This document shows, in pieces, positions 1 to 8,066 of a DNA stretch of 50,054 nt. A model generated the notes under the pieces. That model worked only from the letters and a program-made list of their open reading frames with translations, was not told the origin of the DNA and ran no database searches. Within the stretch, counting starts at the first letter, position 1, and each line of letters begins with the position of its first letter. The position numbers and the translations under genes are program-made. The stretch comes from a bacterium (GTDB lineage: Bacteria > Zhuqueibacterota > QNDG01 > JABMRT01), in assembly GCA_011046415.1 (NCBI GenBank), contig DSAP01000106.1, forward strand, positions 1 through 50,054, in the 5' to 3' direction.

Positions 1-1278
1 ATCAACCTGATTGTTCTCCACCGTGATAATATGGGTCGACATTTTCTTATTGTTGTCTTCATCGCTCTCGGTCACCACTCTTCCGGCATCCACAAATGCA
101 CCGATCGAATACGTCCCGCTCGGTAAATCTATTGGTATTGATACACTCTGAGTAATTGTTTCCGTTTGACCAGGAGACAGTATGCCGAAAGTCAAATTAT
201 CTGAATCAAGCTTCCAATCCGTATCTTCATCAATAATCTGATCGGTCGAAAGATAAAGCTGGGTCGTATGATTGACTGTGGTTGCAGTTTGCCCCTGATT
301 TGTTTCAGTCAAACGAACCGTCACATCCGGCCCGCCGACCGTCCACTGGGTCGTCGAAACCTCAAGATGCGTCCAAACCAGATCGGGATCACCGGGGCGA
401 ACTTCCACCTGAACGGTCGGACCGGTCGTATTGTTCCCCTCGTCGGTTTCTTCAACTTCCCCGTCGATATCCACGATCGCACCGACATAACCAAACCCCT
501 CCGGAAGTCCCGTTGTCACGGTAAAGGTTTGGGTGAGTGTTTGAGAAGAAAGCGCGCCGATTTCACTGAACGAGATTGGGATGATTCCCAGAGGATCGTC
601 TCCGGGATCGATCGTCTGATCGGCGGAGAGATAAAGACGCGTTCTATGGCTCGCGGCCGGCACACGGCCCTGGTTCGTTACCGTGACCGTGGCCGTGACC
701 TCGTTGCCTTTCACCCAGTCTGTTGTCGAAAGCGTGAGGCCGGTCAGCACGAGATCCGGCAGACCGCTTCGGACCGTGACCGGGAAAGGCCCACCCTGAA
801 TGGTCACAAAACCTTTATTGTTGTCTTCGAGTATCGCATATCCATCGACATCTTCATCGACATCGTCCTGACTGTCCACCCACGCCCCGATATAATAGTT
901 ACCATCCGGGACTTTCGGGACTCTCACCGTCTTTTCAAAAGAAATTGTTGTATCTCGGGGGAAATCCACATCACAATAAATGGCCGGTGAAAGCAAAGAA
1001 TCCGTATCGGTATTCAGATTCAGGTCACTGGAGAGATAAAGCTGGACCCAAAATGGCGTACCGATAATATCCACCGTACCCTGATTTTTTATATCGACCC
1101 TCACCGTCACATTGCCGCCGACCACCCAGTCATCTCCCGGCGAAGACAACATTTCAAAATCATACCAGACCAGATCCGGCCCGGTTTCTGTCGGGGGGGA
1201 TTGTGCGTGAACCCGATTGATGGTTACTCCGTTCATCCCTATCAGGAAAACGGACCACAGAATCAGTATTTTCTTCAT
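1..1278 (-). CDS. Exported CARDB-repeat protein (C-terminus beyond the window)
   Basis: Reading the minus strand from ATG at 1278 gives 426 uninterrupted codons to the window edge, so the stop lies outside. A GGAGA ribosome site sits 7 bases before the ATG. Residues 1-25 form a signal peptide (lysines, hydrophobic stretch, VHA-Q cleavage site). Three similar repeats follow at about 34-160, 173-291 and 297-420. Each opens with PDLVW/PDLVL, has a central LYLS(S/A/T)D strand and closes with a GA(W/I/F)VD strand and an acidic E(D/G)NN turn. This matches the CARDB family (cell-adhesion-related domain found in bacteria). The Asp/Asn-rich turns suggest calcium binding, which is inference. Such proteins are usually surface or secreted adhesive stalks and may carry a sorting domain at the missing C-terminus. 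No enzymatic domain is visible in the part present. Confidence 0.85.
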   Translation of the reverse strand, partial: MKKILILWSVFLIGMNGVTINRVHAQSPPTETGPDLVWYDFEMLSSPGDDWVVGGNVTVRVDIKNQGTVDIIGTPFWVQLYLSSDLNLNTDTDSLLSPAIYCDVDFPRDTTISFEKTVRVPKVPDGNYYIGAWVDSQDDVDEDVDGYAILEDNNKGFVTIQGGPFPVTVRSGLPDLVLTGLTLSTTDWVKGNEVTATVTVTNQGRVPAASHRTRLYLSADQTIDPGDDPLGIIPISFSEIGALSSQTLTQTFTVTTGLPEGFGYVGAIVDIDGEVEETDEGNNTTGPTVQVEVRPGDPDLVWTHLEVSTTQWTVGGPDVTVRLTETNQGQTATTVNHTTQLYLSTDQIIDEDTDWKLDSDNLTFGILSPGQTETITQSVSIPIDLPSGTYSIGAFVDAGRVVTESDEDNNKKMSTHIITVENNQVD

Positions 1279-1620
1279 GGGAATTCTCCAATCCGGATCT
1301 ACCCAAAATTGACAAACCGATTCATGCAAATATCGAACCAAATCAATTATTTATTTGATTCCAGAACATGAGATATGGCGTCCGATATGGCGTTTGCGTA
1401 ATGAATATAACAATTTATACAGATTTTGTAAATATTTTTATGTTGAATTTTTTCCGGAAGATGCGTAAACTCTATACGCCCTGCCATTTCAAAATTGAAA
1501 CAACAGGGACAGATTTTCCCCCCGTCTCCCCAAACCGGCTTTTGAGCATCCGCCGGATTTTCCGGGCGGTGCGGAAAATGGAGGATGGACGCCCGAATTC
1601 CTGCAACCATGGAGGCTGTT
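1279..1620. other. Divergent intergenic region
   Basis: This stretch separates the minus-strand CARDB gene from the plus-strand gene starting at 1621. It is AT-rich around 1330-1460 and should hold the CARDB promoter, but I see no convincing -35/-10 pair. GATATGGCGT occurs twice at 1372-1381 and 1384-1393 (12-base period), a possible small regulator site or chance. No RNA gene is evident. Confidence 0.5.
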
Positions 1621-2565
1621 TTGAAATTCGTTCACTCCCTGAAAACACTGATGATCCTCTCCCCGTTCCTCTGCATCCCCCCCGTATCCGGCGCGGAACT
1701 CCGCGTCTCCGACCCGGAACGGGCCGGGCTGATCACCCATCCCGAACTCACCGAAATCAGCGGGCTGGCCGTCTCCCTGAAACAGCCCGACATCCTCTGG
1801 GTCATCAACGACAGCGGAAACAGCCCGACCCTCTACGCCGTCACCACGTCCGGGGAATTCCGGGCCGCATTCCCCGTGTCATCCGCCGTGAACCGGGACT
1901 GGGAAGACCTTTCCTCCTTCCTGTGGGACGGGAAACCCTGCCTCCTGATCGCGGATGTGGGCGACAACGACGCGGTGCGGAAGACCTGCGCCCTGTATTT
2001 CGTGGAGGAACCGGATCTCGACCATTCCGGCGACGCAGGCGGACCCGTCGTTCCGTTCCGCACCCTCACCTTCCGGTACGAAGACGGTCCCCGGGACTGC
2101 GAAGCCGTGGCCGTGGATGTGGAAAACCGCCGGATCCTGCTCCTGAGCAAGCGCACGGACTTCCCCGGGCTCTATGTCCTCCCCCTGGACGGGACGGATC
2201 CGGGCGTGCGGACGGCGAAAAAAGTTGCGGATCTGACGAACGTCCCCCGGTTCACCGAAGAACAGAAATCCCGGAACCCGCTGCTTCGTTTCGCCGGCAT
2301 GCCCACGGCCATGGATCTTTCCGGGACATCCGGCCTGGCCGTCGTCCTCACCTACACCGAAATCTGGATTTTCGTCAACACCACGTCAGGCTGGATCGGG
2401 ACCCTGCGGCAGCGCCCGGTCACCGCCTCCCTGCCCCTGCTCCGCCAGGCCGAAAGCGTCTGTTTCGACGGGACGGGACGCACGATTTACATCACCTCCG
2501 AACGGCTGCCCGCCCCCCTGATCCGGTTCCGCATCGGGCTCGGGGAAGAAAACGGGTTGAGATAA
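1621..2565 (+). CDS. Exported protein of unknown function, probable beta-propeller
   Basis: I place the start at TTG 1621 because GGAGG at 1611-1615 lies 5 bases upstream. The in-frame ATGs at 1609 and 1585 have no properly spaced ribosome site. The product is about 314 residues. A signal peptide (hydrophobic segment, then VSGAE) is followed by ISGLAVS, WVINDSG, a DWEDL motif and an ADVGDND motif. This pattern occurs in a widespread family of uncharacterised secreted proteins resembling SdiA-regulated or esterase-like propellers. The repeated short hydrophobic strands fit a beta-propeller. The acidic WED and DVGDN motifs could bind metal (inference). The gene ends just before the kinase gene, so co-transcription is possible, but no functional link is visible. 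Confidence 0.65.
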   Translation: MKFVHSLKTLMILSPFLCIPPVSGAELRVSDPERAGLITHPELTEISGLAVSLKQPDILWVINDSGNSPTLYAVTTSGEFRAAFPVSSAVNRDWEDLSSFLWDGKPCLLIADVGDNDAVRKTCALYFVEEPDLDHSGDAGGPVVPFRTLTFRYEDGPRDCEAVAVDVENRRILLLSKRTDFPGLYVLPLDGTDPGVRTAKKVADLTNVPRFTEEQKSRNPLLRFAGMPTAMDLSGTSGLAVVLTYTEIWIFVNTTSGWIGTLRQRPVTASLPLLRQAESVCFDGTGRTIYITSERLPAPLIRFRIGLGEENGLR

Positions 2566-2622
2566 ATCAATCCGTTGCGTATATTGCATCCGTCACAGAA
2601 TCCGAGCGGGACACGCATTCCC

Positions 2623-4065
2623 ATGAACCCATCCATGACCGGAAAAAAACGGAAGACAACAGCCCCCCCGGAGAAAGCCGTCAGGATCCTCCTCATCGAG
2701 GACAACCCCTCCGACGTGGAGAACGTGCGCCGCATCCTACCGGATGCGTTTTCCCTCTCCGTCTGCGGGCGCCTGGATGAGGGCATGTCCTTCCTCCGCT
2801 CGAATCCCGTGGATCTGATTTTGCTCGATCTGTCCCTGCCGGACGGCCACGGCCTGGACGTCCTGCTCCGGTTGAACGCCCGCTCCTATTCGATCCCCAT
2901 CCTCGTCCTCACCTCCACGGACGACCGGCTCGTCGCCAGCATCGCGATCAAACAGGGTGCGCAGGACTATATCCTCAAAGAAACACTGAATGCGGATCTG
3001 TTCGTCCGCGCGATTCAGTATGCGCTGGACCGCAAACACGTCGAATTGGAACTGGAAACCCAGCGGCAGAATTTCCACAGCATCGTGGAACAAAGCGATG
3101 AAGGCATCGTGGTGGTCGACGCTTACGGCATGGTCCGGTATTTCAATCAGGCCGCCGAAGAATTTCTCGGCGTGCCCGGAGAAACGCTGCTCGGCCGTTC
3201 GCTCGGCCCCCGGATTCTGAGTGCGGGCACTTCGGAAATCGACATCCGCCTGAAAAACGGAGAAAATGGACTGGGCGAATACCGGGTGCTCCCCACGTCA
3301 TGGCGGGGCGAGGCCGCATCTCTCATCCTCATCCGGGACATCACCGAACAGAAAGCCGCCGAGAAAATGCGGGATGATTTCATCCAGACCGTTTCACATG
3401 AACTCCGCACCCCGCTGACCGCGATCCGGGAATCCGTCTCCCAGCTTCTGGACGGCATTCCGGGAACGGTCAATCCGGATCAGAAAAAAAATCTGTCCCT
3501 CTGTCTCCGCAACACCGATCATCTGAAACGGATCGTGGACAACCTGCTGGACCTCTCCAAATACGAATCCGGCCGGGCTGAGCTCCGGATCGCCCGGTTC
3601 GACATGGCCGAACTGGCCGTTTCCATTCTGGATTCCTTCCGCCCGCGCGCGCAAAGAAACGGAATCATCCTGGAATTCGATCTCCCTGAGACGCCCGTAT
3701 TCGTCCGTGCGGACAGGCAGAAAATCACCCAGGTCTGGATGAACCTGATCGACAATGCCCTGAAGTTTACCCGTAAAGGATTCGTCCGTATCGAAATCCG
3801 GGAGGAAAAAGAGATGATCATCTGTTCTGTGTCCGATTCCGGCAGGGGGATCGCAGCGGACTCCCTGGCCCGGATTTTCGAGAAATTCGAACAGTTCGGT
3901 AAAATGTCCCCGCACGAAGAGAAAGGCACCGGCCTCGGCCTGACCATTTCAAAAAATATCATCGAACTGCACGGCGGAGCCATCCGGGCGGAGAGCGAAC
4001 CCGAACGGGGCAGCCGTTTTTTGTTTACCCTGCCGCAGAATGAATCCATATCGCAAGGAGATTGA
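2623..4065 (+). CDS. Receiver-PAS-histidine kinase (N-terminal REC domain)
   Basis: Domains in order, numbered from ATG 2623: CheY-like receiver at about 20-130 (IEDN acidic pair, phosphoacceptor Asp69 in LLDLSLPDG, Lys119), PAS at about 150-245, HisKA dimerisation helix with His259 in SHELRTP, and HATPase_c with N-box NLIDNALKFT, G1 DSGRGI and G2 GTGLGL. There is no transmembrane segment, so the protein is cytosolic. The receiver comes first, so it probably takes a phosphoryl group from another kinase, or modulates its own kinase module. Start choice is weak: a TTG at 2575 and ATGs at 2623 and 2635 all lack a clear ribosome site. The single-domain regulator starting 4 bases after the stop is the obvious phosphotransfer partner. 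Confidence 0.9.
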   Translation: MNPSMTGKKRKTTAPPEKAVRILLIEDNPSDVENVRRILPDAFSLSVCGRLDEGMSFLRSNPVDLILLDLSLPDGHGLDVLLRLNARSYSIPILVLTSTDDRLVASIAIKQGAQDYILKETLNADLFVRAIQYALDRKHVELELETQRQNFHSIVEQSDEGIVVVDAYGMVRYFNQAAEEFLGVPGETLLGRSLGPRILSAGTSEIDIRLKNGENGLGEYRVLPTSWRGEAASLILIRDITEQKAAEKMRDDFIQTVSHELRTPLTAIRESVSQLLDGIPGTVNPDQKKNLSLCLRNTDHLKRIVDNLLDLSKYESGRAELRIARFDMAELAVSILDSFRPRAQRNGIILEFDLPETPVFVRADRQKITQVWMNLIDNALKFTRKGFVRIEIREEKEMIICSVSDSGRGIAADSLARIFEKFEQFGKMSPHEEKGTGLGLTISKNIIELHGGAIRAESEPERGSRFLFTLPQNESISQGD

Positions 4066-4069
4066 AACC

Positions 4070-4432
4070 ATGAAGAAAATCCTCGTCGCCGACGACAATC
4101 CCGATATCGTCGATCTCTTGAGTTCCCGTCTCAGGGCGAACCAGTATGAAGTGGTCACCGCGGATTCCGGGGTCAACACGCTGCTCCGGACCATCGAGGA
4201 AAAACCCGATCTGCTCATCCTCGATATCAAGATGCCGTCCGGAACCGGAATCGGCGTGTATGAGAATCTGAAACGGAACAGCAAGACCAAAGACATCCCG
4301 GTGATCTTCATCACCGCGTATGCGAGCCGGGAAATCGAAGAGCAGGTAAGCCGGATGGGCGCCGAAGGATTTGTCGCCAAGCCGTTCGACGCGAACATCC
4401 TGATGGAGATGATCCAGAAAACGATCGGGTGA
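4070..4432 (+). CDS. Single-domain CheY-like response regulator
   Basis: The product is 120 residues and consists only of a receiver domain. It has the acidic pair in VADDN, phosphoacceptor Asp52 in LILDIKMPSG, a switch Thr in ITAYAS and the conserved Lys in VAKPFD. ATG 4070 is chosen over the in-frame ATG at 4040 because AGGAG lies 9 bases upstream and the 4040 start would overlap the kinase gene. With no output domain it probably works by protein-protein contact or as a phosphorelay intermediate fed by the upstream kinase. Two hairpins follow within 100 bases, marking the end of the operon. Confidence 0.9.
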   Translation: MKKILVADDNPDIVDLLSSRLRANQYEVVTADSGVNTLLRTIEEKPDLLILDIKMPSGTGIGVYENLKRNSKTKDIPVIFITAYASREIEEQVSRMGAEGFVAKPFDANILMEMIQKTIG

Positions 4433-4454
4433 AGTACCGGGAAATATCAGTTTG

Positions 4455-4491
4455 AGTGTGGACCGATCACGCAGTATGATCGGTCCACACT
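4455..4491. repeat. Perfect 15-bp inverted repeat between convergent genes
   Basis: Arms at 4455-4469 and 4477-4491 are exactly complementary (AGTGTGGACCGATCA) around a 7-base loop. It lies between the convergent response regulator and adenosine-kinase genes. There is no T-tract on either side, so it could be a weak bidirectional terminator or 3'-end stabiliser. Confidence 0.75.
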
Positions 4492-4502
4492 TCCCCTCCC
4501 GG

Positions 4503-4530
4503 ATTCCCGCCTTCGCGGGAATGATTTTTT
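4503..4530 (+). terminator. REP-like hairpin acting as terminator
   Basis: ATTCCCGC (4503-4510), loop CTTC and GCGGGAAT (4515-4522) form a perfect 8-bp stem, followed by GATTTTTT. Read on the plus strand this is an intrinsic terminator for the regulator gene. The core strongly resembles a short palindromic repeat scattered through many Gram-negative genomes, so it may be a REP-type element put to use as a terminator. Confidence 0.7.
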
Positions 4531-4563
4531 CCTAAGAATATGCCAAAACCGGGCGGGTGTGAT

Positions 4564-5049
4564 TCAACCCAGCTTGTACCCGATCTTCCTCAGGAAATCC
4601 TTACGCCTCCGGATGTCCTCTTCGCCCTCGACACCGACCGGACTCTCGCCGTCGATCACGCCGAGCACGCCGCTGCCCTGTTCGGTCCGGGCCACGATCA
4701 CCTCGACCGGATTGGCCGTGGCGCAGTAAAACCGGCAGATTTCCGGGACGTTTCGAAGCGCGGGAAGCACATTGATCGGGAAGGCGTTTTTCAGGAAAAT
4801 GATGAGCAGGTGGCCCGCGCCGATATTTTCCGCATTCTTCTGGGCGAGCAGGCAAAGCACCTCATCCGTGCCGCTGGTCCGGATAAGCCGCGCCCCGGAG
4901 GCTTCGCAAAAAGCCAGCCCGAACTGAATCCCCGGAACGGTGTTGACCAGTGCCTCGTGAACATCCTCGACCGTCTTGATAAAATGAGATTGCCCGAGAA
5001 TCACGTTGAAACCGTTGGGATTCTCAATCGGAACCGCGTTCATTTCCAT
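4564..5049 (-). CDS. Adenosine-specific kinase (DUF355 family)
   Basis: The protein is 161 residues, the full length of the Adenosine_kin family. Family landmarks are visible: the N-terminal GQSHFIKTVEDVHEAL segment, GIQFGLAFCEASG, and a C-terminal VEVIVARTEQGSGVLGVIDG stretch ending in EEDIRRRKDFLRKIGYKLG. The family was described from hyperthermophilic archaea as phosphorylating adenosine, with a fold unrelated to ribokinases. The activity here is inferred from family membership only. The start is supported by AGGAGG 8 bases before ATG 5049. It is the last gene of the minus-strand run after gatA, with a 104-bp gap, so co-transcription is uncertain. Confidence 0.85.
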   Translation of the reverse strand: MEMNAVPIENPNGFNVILGQSHFIKTVEDVHEALVNTVPGIQFGLAFCEASGARLIRTSGTDEVLCLLAQKNAENIGAGHLLIIFLKNAFPINVLPALRNVPEICRFYCATANPVEVIVARTEQGSGVLGVIDGESPVGVEGEEDIRRRKDFLRKIGYKLG

Positions 5050-5153
5050 GCGTTCCCTCCTGGCTGATTCTTCCTGTCCACAGAATAAACATTTTTACCA
5101 GAATATGCCGGACAATCAAGAGAAACTAATCCATCCGGTGATCCTGTCCGGTC

Positions 5154-6602
5154 TCAAGCCGGTTGACAACAGCCCGTCTGCCGGATACGCACTTGTTCGA
5201 TCCAGTATCCGGCGCGTAGCAGGTTTTCTTCCTGAAAGGCCCTGCCCGTCAGCTGCAGGCCGATCGGAAGTCCCCGGCTGTCCAGGCCCGCCGGGATGGA
5301 AATCGCAGGCAGACCGGCCAGGGGGGCGGTGACCGTATAGATGTCTGAGAGATACATGGCCATGGGATCTTCCGATTTCTCCCCGAGTCGGAATGCCGTG
5401 GTCGGAGAAGTCGGGCCGATCAGTACGTCGCATTCCCGGAAGGCGTTTTCGAAATCCCGGCGGATGAGCGTCCGGACGCGCTGGGCCTTGAGATAATAGG
5501 CGTCGTAATAGCCTGCCGAAAGCACATACGTACCCAGCATGATGCGCCGCTTCACCTCGCTTCCGAATCCTTCGTGCCGCGTCTCCTCGATCATTCGCCG
5601 GAGATCCCCCTCCGGGTCGATGCGCAGACCGAATTTGACGCCGTCATACCGGGCCAGATTGGAGGACGCCTCGGCCGTACAGATCAGATAATAGGTCGCG
5701 ATGCCGTAATCCGTCAGCGGCAGGGAAATTTCCCGGATCTCGCCCCCGGATTCCCGGATCAGGGAAACGACGGCATGGATTGCCTCTCCGACTTCCGGAG
5801 ACAGGCCTTCTCCGTAATATTCCCGGGGGAGCCCGAATGTGAGGCCCCGGACGGAAGAACGGAGGGCTTCGGCGTAATCGGGAACCGGCAGCAAACTGGA
5901 GGTCGCATCCCGCGGGTCACGGCCCGCGAGTGCCTGAAGCAGAATCGCACAATCGGTCACATCCGACGAGAAGATGCCGACCGTATCGAGCGACGAGGCG
6001 AAGGCGATCAGTCCGTAACGGGATATCCGGCCGTAAGTCGGACGCAGGCCGACCACACCGGTCAGCGCCGCAGGCTGCCTGACGGATCCGCCGGTGTCCG
6101 AGCCGATGGCCGTCATCGCGAGTCCCGCGGCCACGGCCGCGGCGGAACCGCCGCTCGACCCGCCGGGAGTGCGTCCTGGATCCCGGGGATTCAGGACGGG
6201 ACCGTATGCCGAGTTCTCGCTGGAAGACCCCATGCCGAACTCATCCATGTTGGTCTTGCCGATCACGATCGCGTCTTCTTCTTCCAGCCTGCCGACCACG
6301 GCCGAGTCGTAGGGTGAATGATACCGTTCGAGAATCCGCGATCCGCACGTGGTCCTGACATGTTTCATCGCAAACAGATCCTTCACCGCCACCACCATAC
6401 CGGCCAGGCTGCCCGCCCCGCCCTGCGCCAGTTTCCGGTCGATCTCGCGTGCCTTTTCAAGGGCCCGGTCTTCCAGAACCGTCACGAATGCGTTCAGCGA
6501 TTCATGCGCCCGGATCTGCGCCAGGAAGGAAACGACGGTTGTCTCGCAGGTTGATTCGCCGTCTTCGAGCTGTTTTCTGAATCGATGGTAAGGAACGGTC
6601 AA
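5154..6602 (-). CDS. gatA: Glutamyl-tRNA(Gln)/aspartyl-tRNA(Asn) amidotransferase subunit A
   Basis: Amidase-signature enzyme that releases ammonia from glutamine for transamidation of mischarged tRNA. Numbered from the proposed TTG start at 6602, the Ser-cisSer-Lys triad is Lys74 (VAVKDLF), Ser149 (in GGSSGGSA) and Ser173 (in SDTGGSVRQPA), with the same spacing as characterised GatA proteins. TTG 6602 has GGAG 6 bases upstream and gives about 482 residues, the normal family size. A longer in-frame start at 6671 would run into the TatA-like gene. Downstream regions such as LGTYVLSAGYYDAYYLKAQRVR and GPTSPTTAF are typical of GatA rather than a generic amidase. gatB and gatC are not in the window, so they must lie elsewhere. 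Confidence 0.93.
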   Translation of the reverse strand: MTVPYHRFRKQLEDGESTCETTVVSFLAQIRAHESLNAFVTVLEDRALEKAREIDRKLAQGGAGSLAGMVVAVKDLFAMKHVRTTCGSRILERYHSPYDSAVVGRLEEEDAIVIGKTNMDEFGMGSSSENSAYGPVLNPRDPGRTPGGSSGGSAAAVAAGLAMTAIGSDTGGSVRQPAALTGVVGLRPTYGRISRYGLIAFASSLDTVGIFSSDVTDCAILLQALAGRDPRDATSSLLPVPDYAEALRSSVRGLTFGLPREYYGEGLSPEVGEAIHAVVSLIRESGGEIREISLPLTDYGIATYYLICTAEASSNLARYDGVKFGLRIDPEGDLRRMIEETRHEGFGSEVKRRIMLGTYVLSAGYYDAYYLKAQRVRTLIRRDFENAFRECDVLIGPTSPTTAFRLGEKSEDPMAMYLSDIYTVTAPLAGLPAISIPAGLDSRGLPIGLQLTGRAFQEENLLRAGYWIEQVRIRQTGCCQPA

Positions 6603-6624
6603 AGGGGTCTCCGGGTGATGAGAT

Positions 6625-6834
6625 TCATTCGGCCTTTTTCCCCTCTGCGTCTTTTTTCTTCTCGTTTTCATCCAGTTTCTTCATTTCGTCGTCGGCCTGC
6701 CTGATGCCGTCCTTGAACTCACGAATCCCGCGGCCGAGGCCGCGCGCGAGTTCGGGGATTTTCTTCCCGCCGAATAGCAACAGAATCACCAGCACGATGA
6801 TCAGGATTTCCGTGTGCCCGGGCATGCTGAACAT
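6625..6834 (-). CDS. tatA: Sec-independent translocase TatA/E-type protein (copy 1)
   Basis: The protein is 69 residues: a short N-terminus, one transmembrane helix ([13 protein letters not shown]), the FG hinge, an amphipathic helix ([21 protein letters not shown]) and a highly charged tail. This is the complete TatA/E layout. TatA multimers form the pore element of the twin-arginine pathway in the inner membrane. GGAGG lies 8 bases before ATG 6834. The stop is 22 bases from the proposed gatA start, so the two are likely co-transcribed. No tatC is present in the window. Confidence 0.9.
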   Translation of the reverse strand: MFSMPGHTEILIIVLVILLLFGGKKIPELARGLGRGIREFKDGIRQADDEMKKLDENEKKKDAEGKKAE

Positions 6835-7119
6835 ACTGTTTTTCCTCCGTCATGACTGTAAGGGTGACCTTTGATTGAATCCTGGTGATCCCTGCGCAAG
6901 GAATCAGAAATTTACGCCCCGATCCGGAATTCTTCCGGGTCACGTGAACCAATCGACAATCCGGAAGACCGGGTCCGTGCAGCCTCTCCCGAATCCCTTC
7001 ACCTGAGCTATTCATAAACTTGCGTGATCTCTTCCACCCGGCCTGAATTTGGGGGAATGCGATGGCCCGATCGCCTGTTGCCGGCCGCGAAAAGTTTCGG
7101 ATCTTGAATCCACTATCCC

Positions 7120-7320
7120 TCAACCCTTCTTTTCTTCATCCCGGCCGTCATCCTCGATCATCCGGGTGATCTCGTTGCGTGCGCTTTGCGTGGCGCGTTG
7201 AAAGTCCCGGATGCCCTTGCCGATGTGTTTCGCCATCTGGGGCAACTGCCTGCTTCCGAACAGCATCAGCACCACCAGCATTATGATCAGGATTTCGAAT
7301 GAACCGATCGAACCGAACAT
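7120..7320 (-). CDS. Sec-independent translocase TatA/B-type protein (copy 2)
   Basis: The protein is 66 residues, starting at ATG 7320 with AGGAG 8 bases upstream; a longer in-frame start at 7389 would intrude into pssA. One helix (FEILIIMLVVLMLF) is followed by the FG hinge, then SRQLPQMAKHIGKGIRDFQRATQSARNEI. Compared with copy 1 it has LPQMAKHIGKG in place of [11 protein letters not shown], and a longer helix, which could make it the TatB-like partner. The short tail cannot settle TatA versus TatB. About 285 bp separate it from copy 1, with no convincing gene between. Confidence 0.85.
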   Translation of the reverse strand: MFGSIGSFEILIIMLVVLMLFGSRQLPQMAKHIGKGIRDFQRATQSARNEITRMIEDDGRDEEKKG

Positions 7321-7331
7321 CTCCACCGCTC

Positions 7332-8066
7332 CTACAAAGACTTTATGGGATGGAACAAGTCTCCGGCCGAGACATCGCCGCGAATACACGCGGCGACCGC
7401 CCGTATGATTCCCTGAATGATATAAAGCGACAGAACCGGGAACAGCACCACACCGGGGATCACCGCCATCAGAATCACACCGGCAAGCAGGAGTACGGAC
7501 CCGATGCGCTCAAGCGTGGAACCGTGAAAGTTCAGTCGCGGCCAGTCATACCGGATGCCGCTGACCATGATAAGCGCAAACACCGTACAGAGAACGACCG
7601 CGGCCGGGGCCGGATTCCCCGGATCGAAACGGTCATGAAATAAATAAAATCCTGAAAAACCCATCGCGGCGACCGGTATGGGCAGCCCGAGATACCCGTG
7701 GGTCCGGTCACCGTTCTGGATCACATTGAACCGCGTGAGCCGGTAGACGCCGGCCATAAGATAGAAAAAAACGATGAAAAAACCAAACACGCGCAAATCC
7801 TGAAAAACCCAACGGTAACACAAAATCGCCGGCGCGACTCCGAATGAGACCACGTCGCAGAGTGAATCCAGTTCGAAGCCGAACCGGGTCTCCGTATGGG
7901 TCAGCCGGGCCAGCTTGCCGTCCATGCCGTCGCACAACACGGCGAGGATGATGAACCAGGCGGCCGCGAAAAACTGCCCCTCCATGCTCTGGACGATGGA
8001 CAGCATCCCGCAGAAGAGGTTGAGGGCCGTAAACAGACCCGGCACGTATTTTTTATCGATTTCCAT
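7332..8066 (-). CDS. pssA: CDP-diacylglycerol-serine O-phosphatidyltransferase
   Basis: Membrane enzyme making phosphatidylserine from CDP-diacylglycerol and serine. The CDP-alcohol phosphatidyltransferase signature is complete: CDGMDGKLAR, then 8 residues, then G-F-E-L-D-S-L-C-D, giving DxxDGxxAR(x)8GxxxDxxxD. The remainder is a string of hydrophobic helices. The product is 244 residues, normal for the type II PssA of Gram-positives and many FCB bacteria. The start overlaps the end of the decarboxylase gene by 14 bp, implying translational coupling of the two steps to phosphatidylethanolamine. Confidence 0.92.
   Translation of the reverse strand: MEIDKKYVPGLFTALNLFCGMLSIVQSMEGQFFAAAWFIILAVLCDGMDGKLARLTHTETRFGFELDSLCDVVSFGVAPAILCYRWVFQDLRVFGFFIVFFYLMAGVYRLTRFNVIQNGDRTHGYLGLPIPVAAMGFSGFYLFHDRFDPGNPAPAAVVLCTVFALIMVSGIRYDWPRLNFHGSTLERIGSVLLLAGVILMAVIPGVVLFPVLSLYIIQGIIRAVAACIRGDVSAGDLFHPIKSL

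Noticed and set aside
1372-1393. Short tandem repeat GATATGGCGT twice
   Set aside because: Only two copies at 12-base spacing; not enough to call a CRISPR or regulated repeat array.
1368-2780. Long open plus-strand frame crossing the 1621 gene
   Set aside because: It overlaps two well-supported genes in another frame and its product is Arg/Pro-rich low-complexity, as expected from a G+C-rich shadow frame.
6719-7123. 134-codon minus-strand frame between the two TatA-like genes
   Set aside because: It overlaps the well-supported tatA gene in another frame and has no family-like segments or ribosome site.
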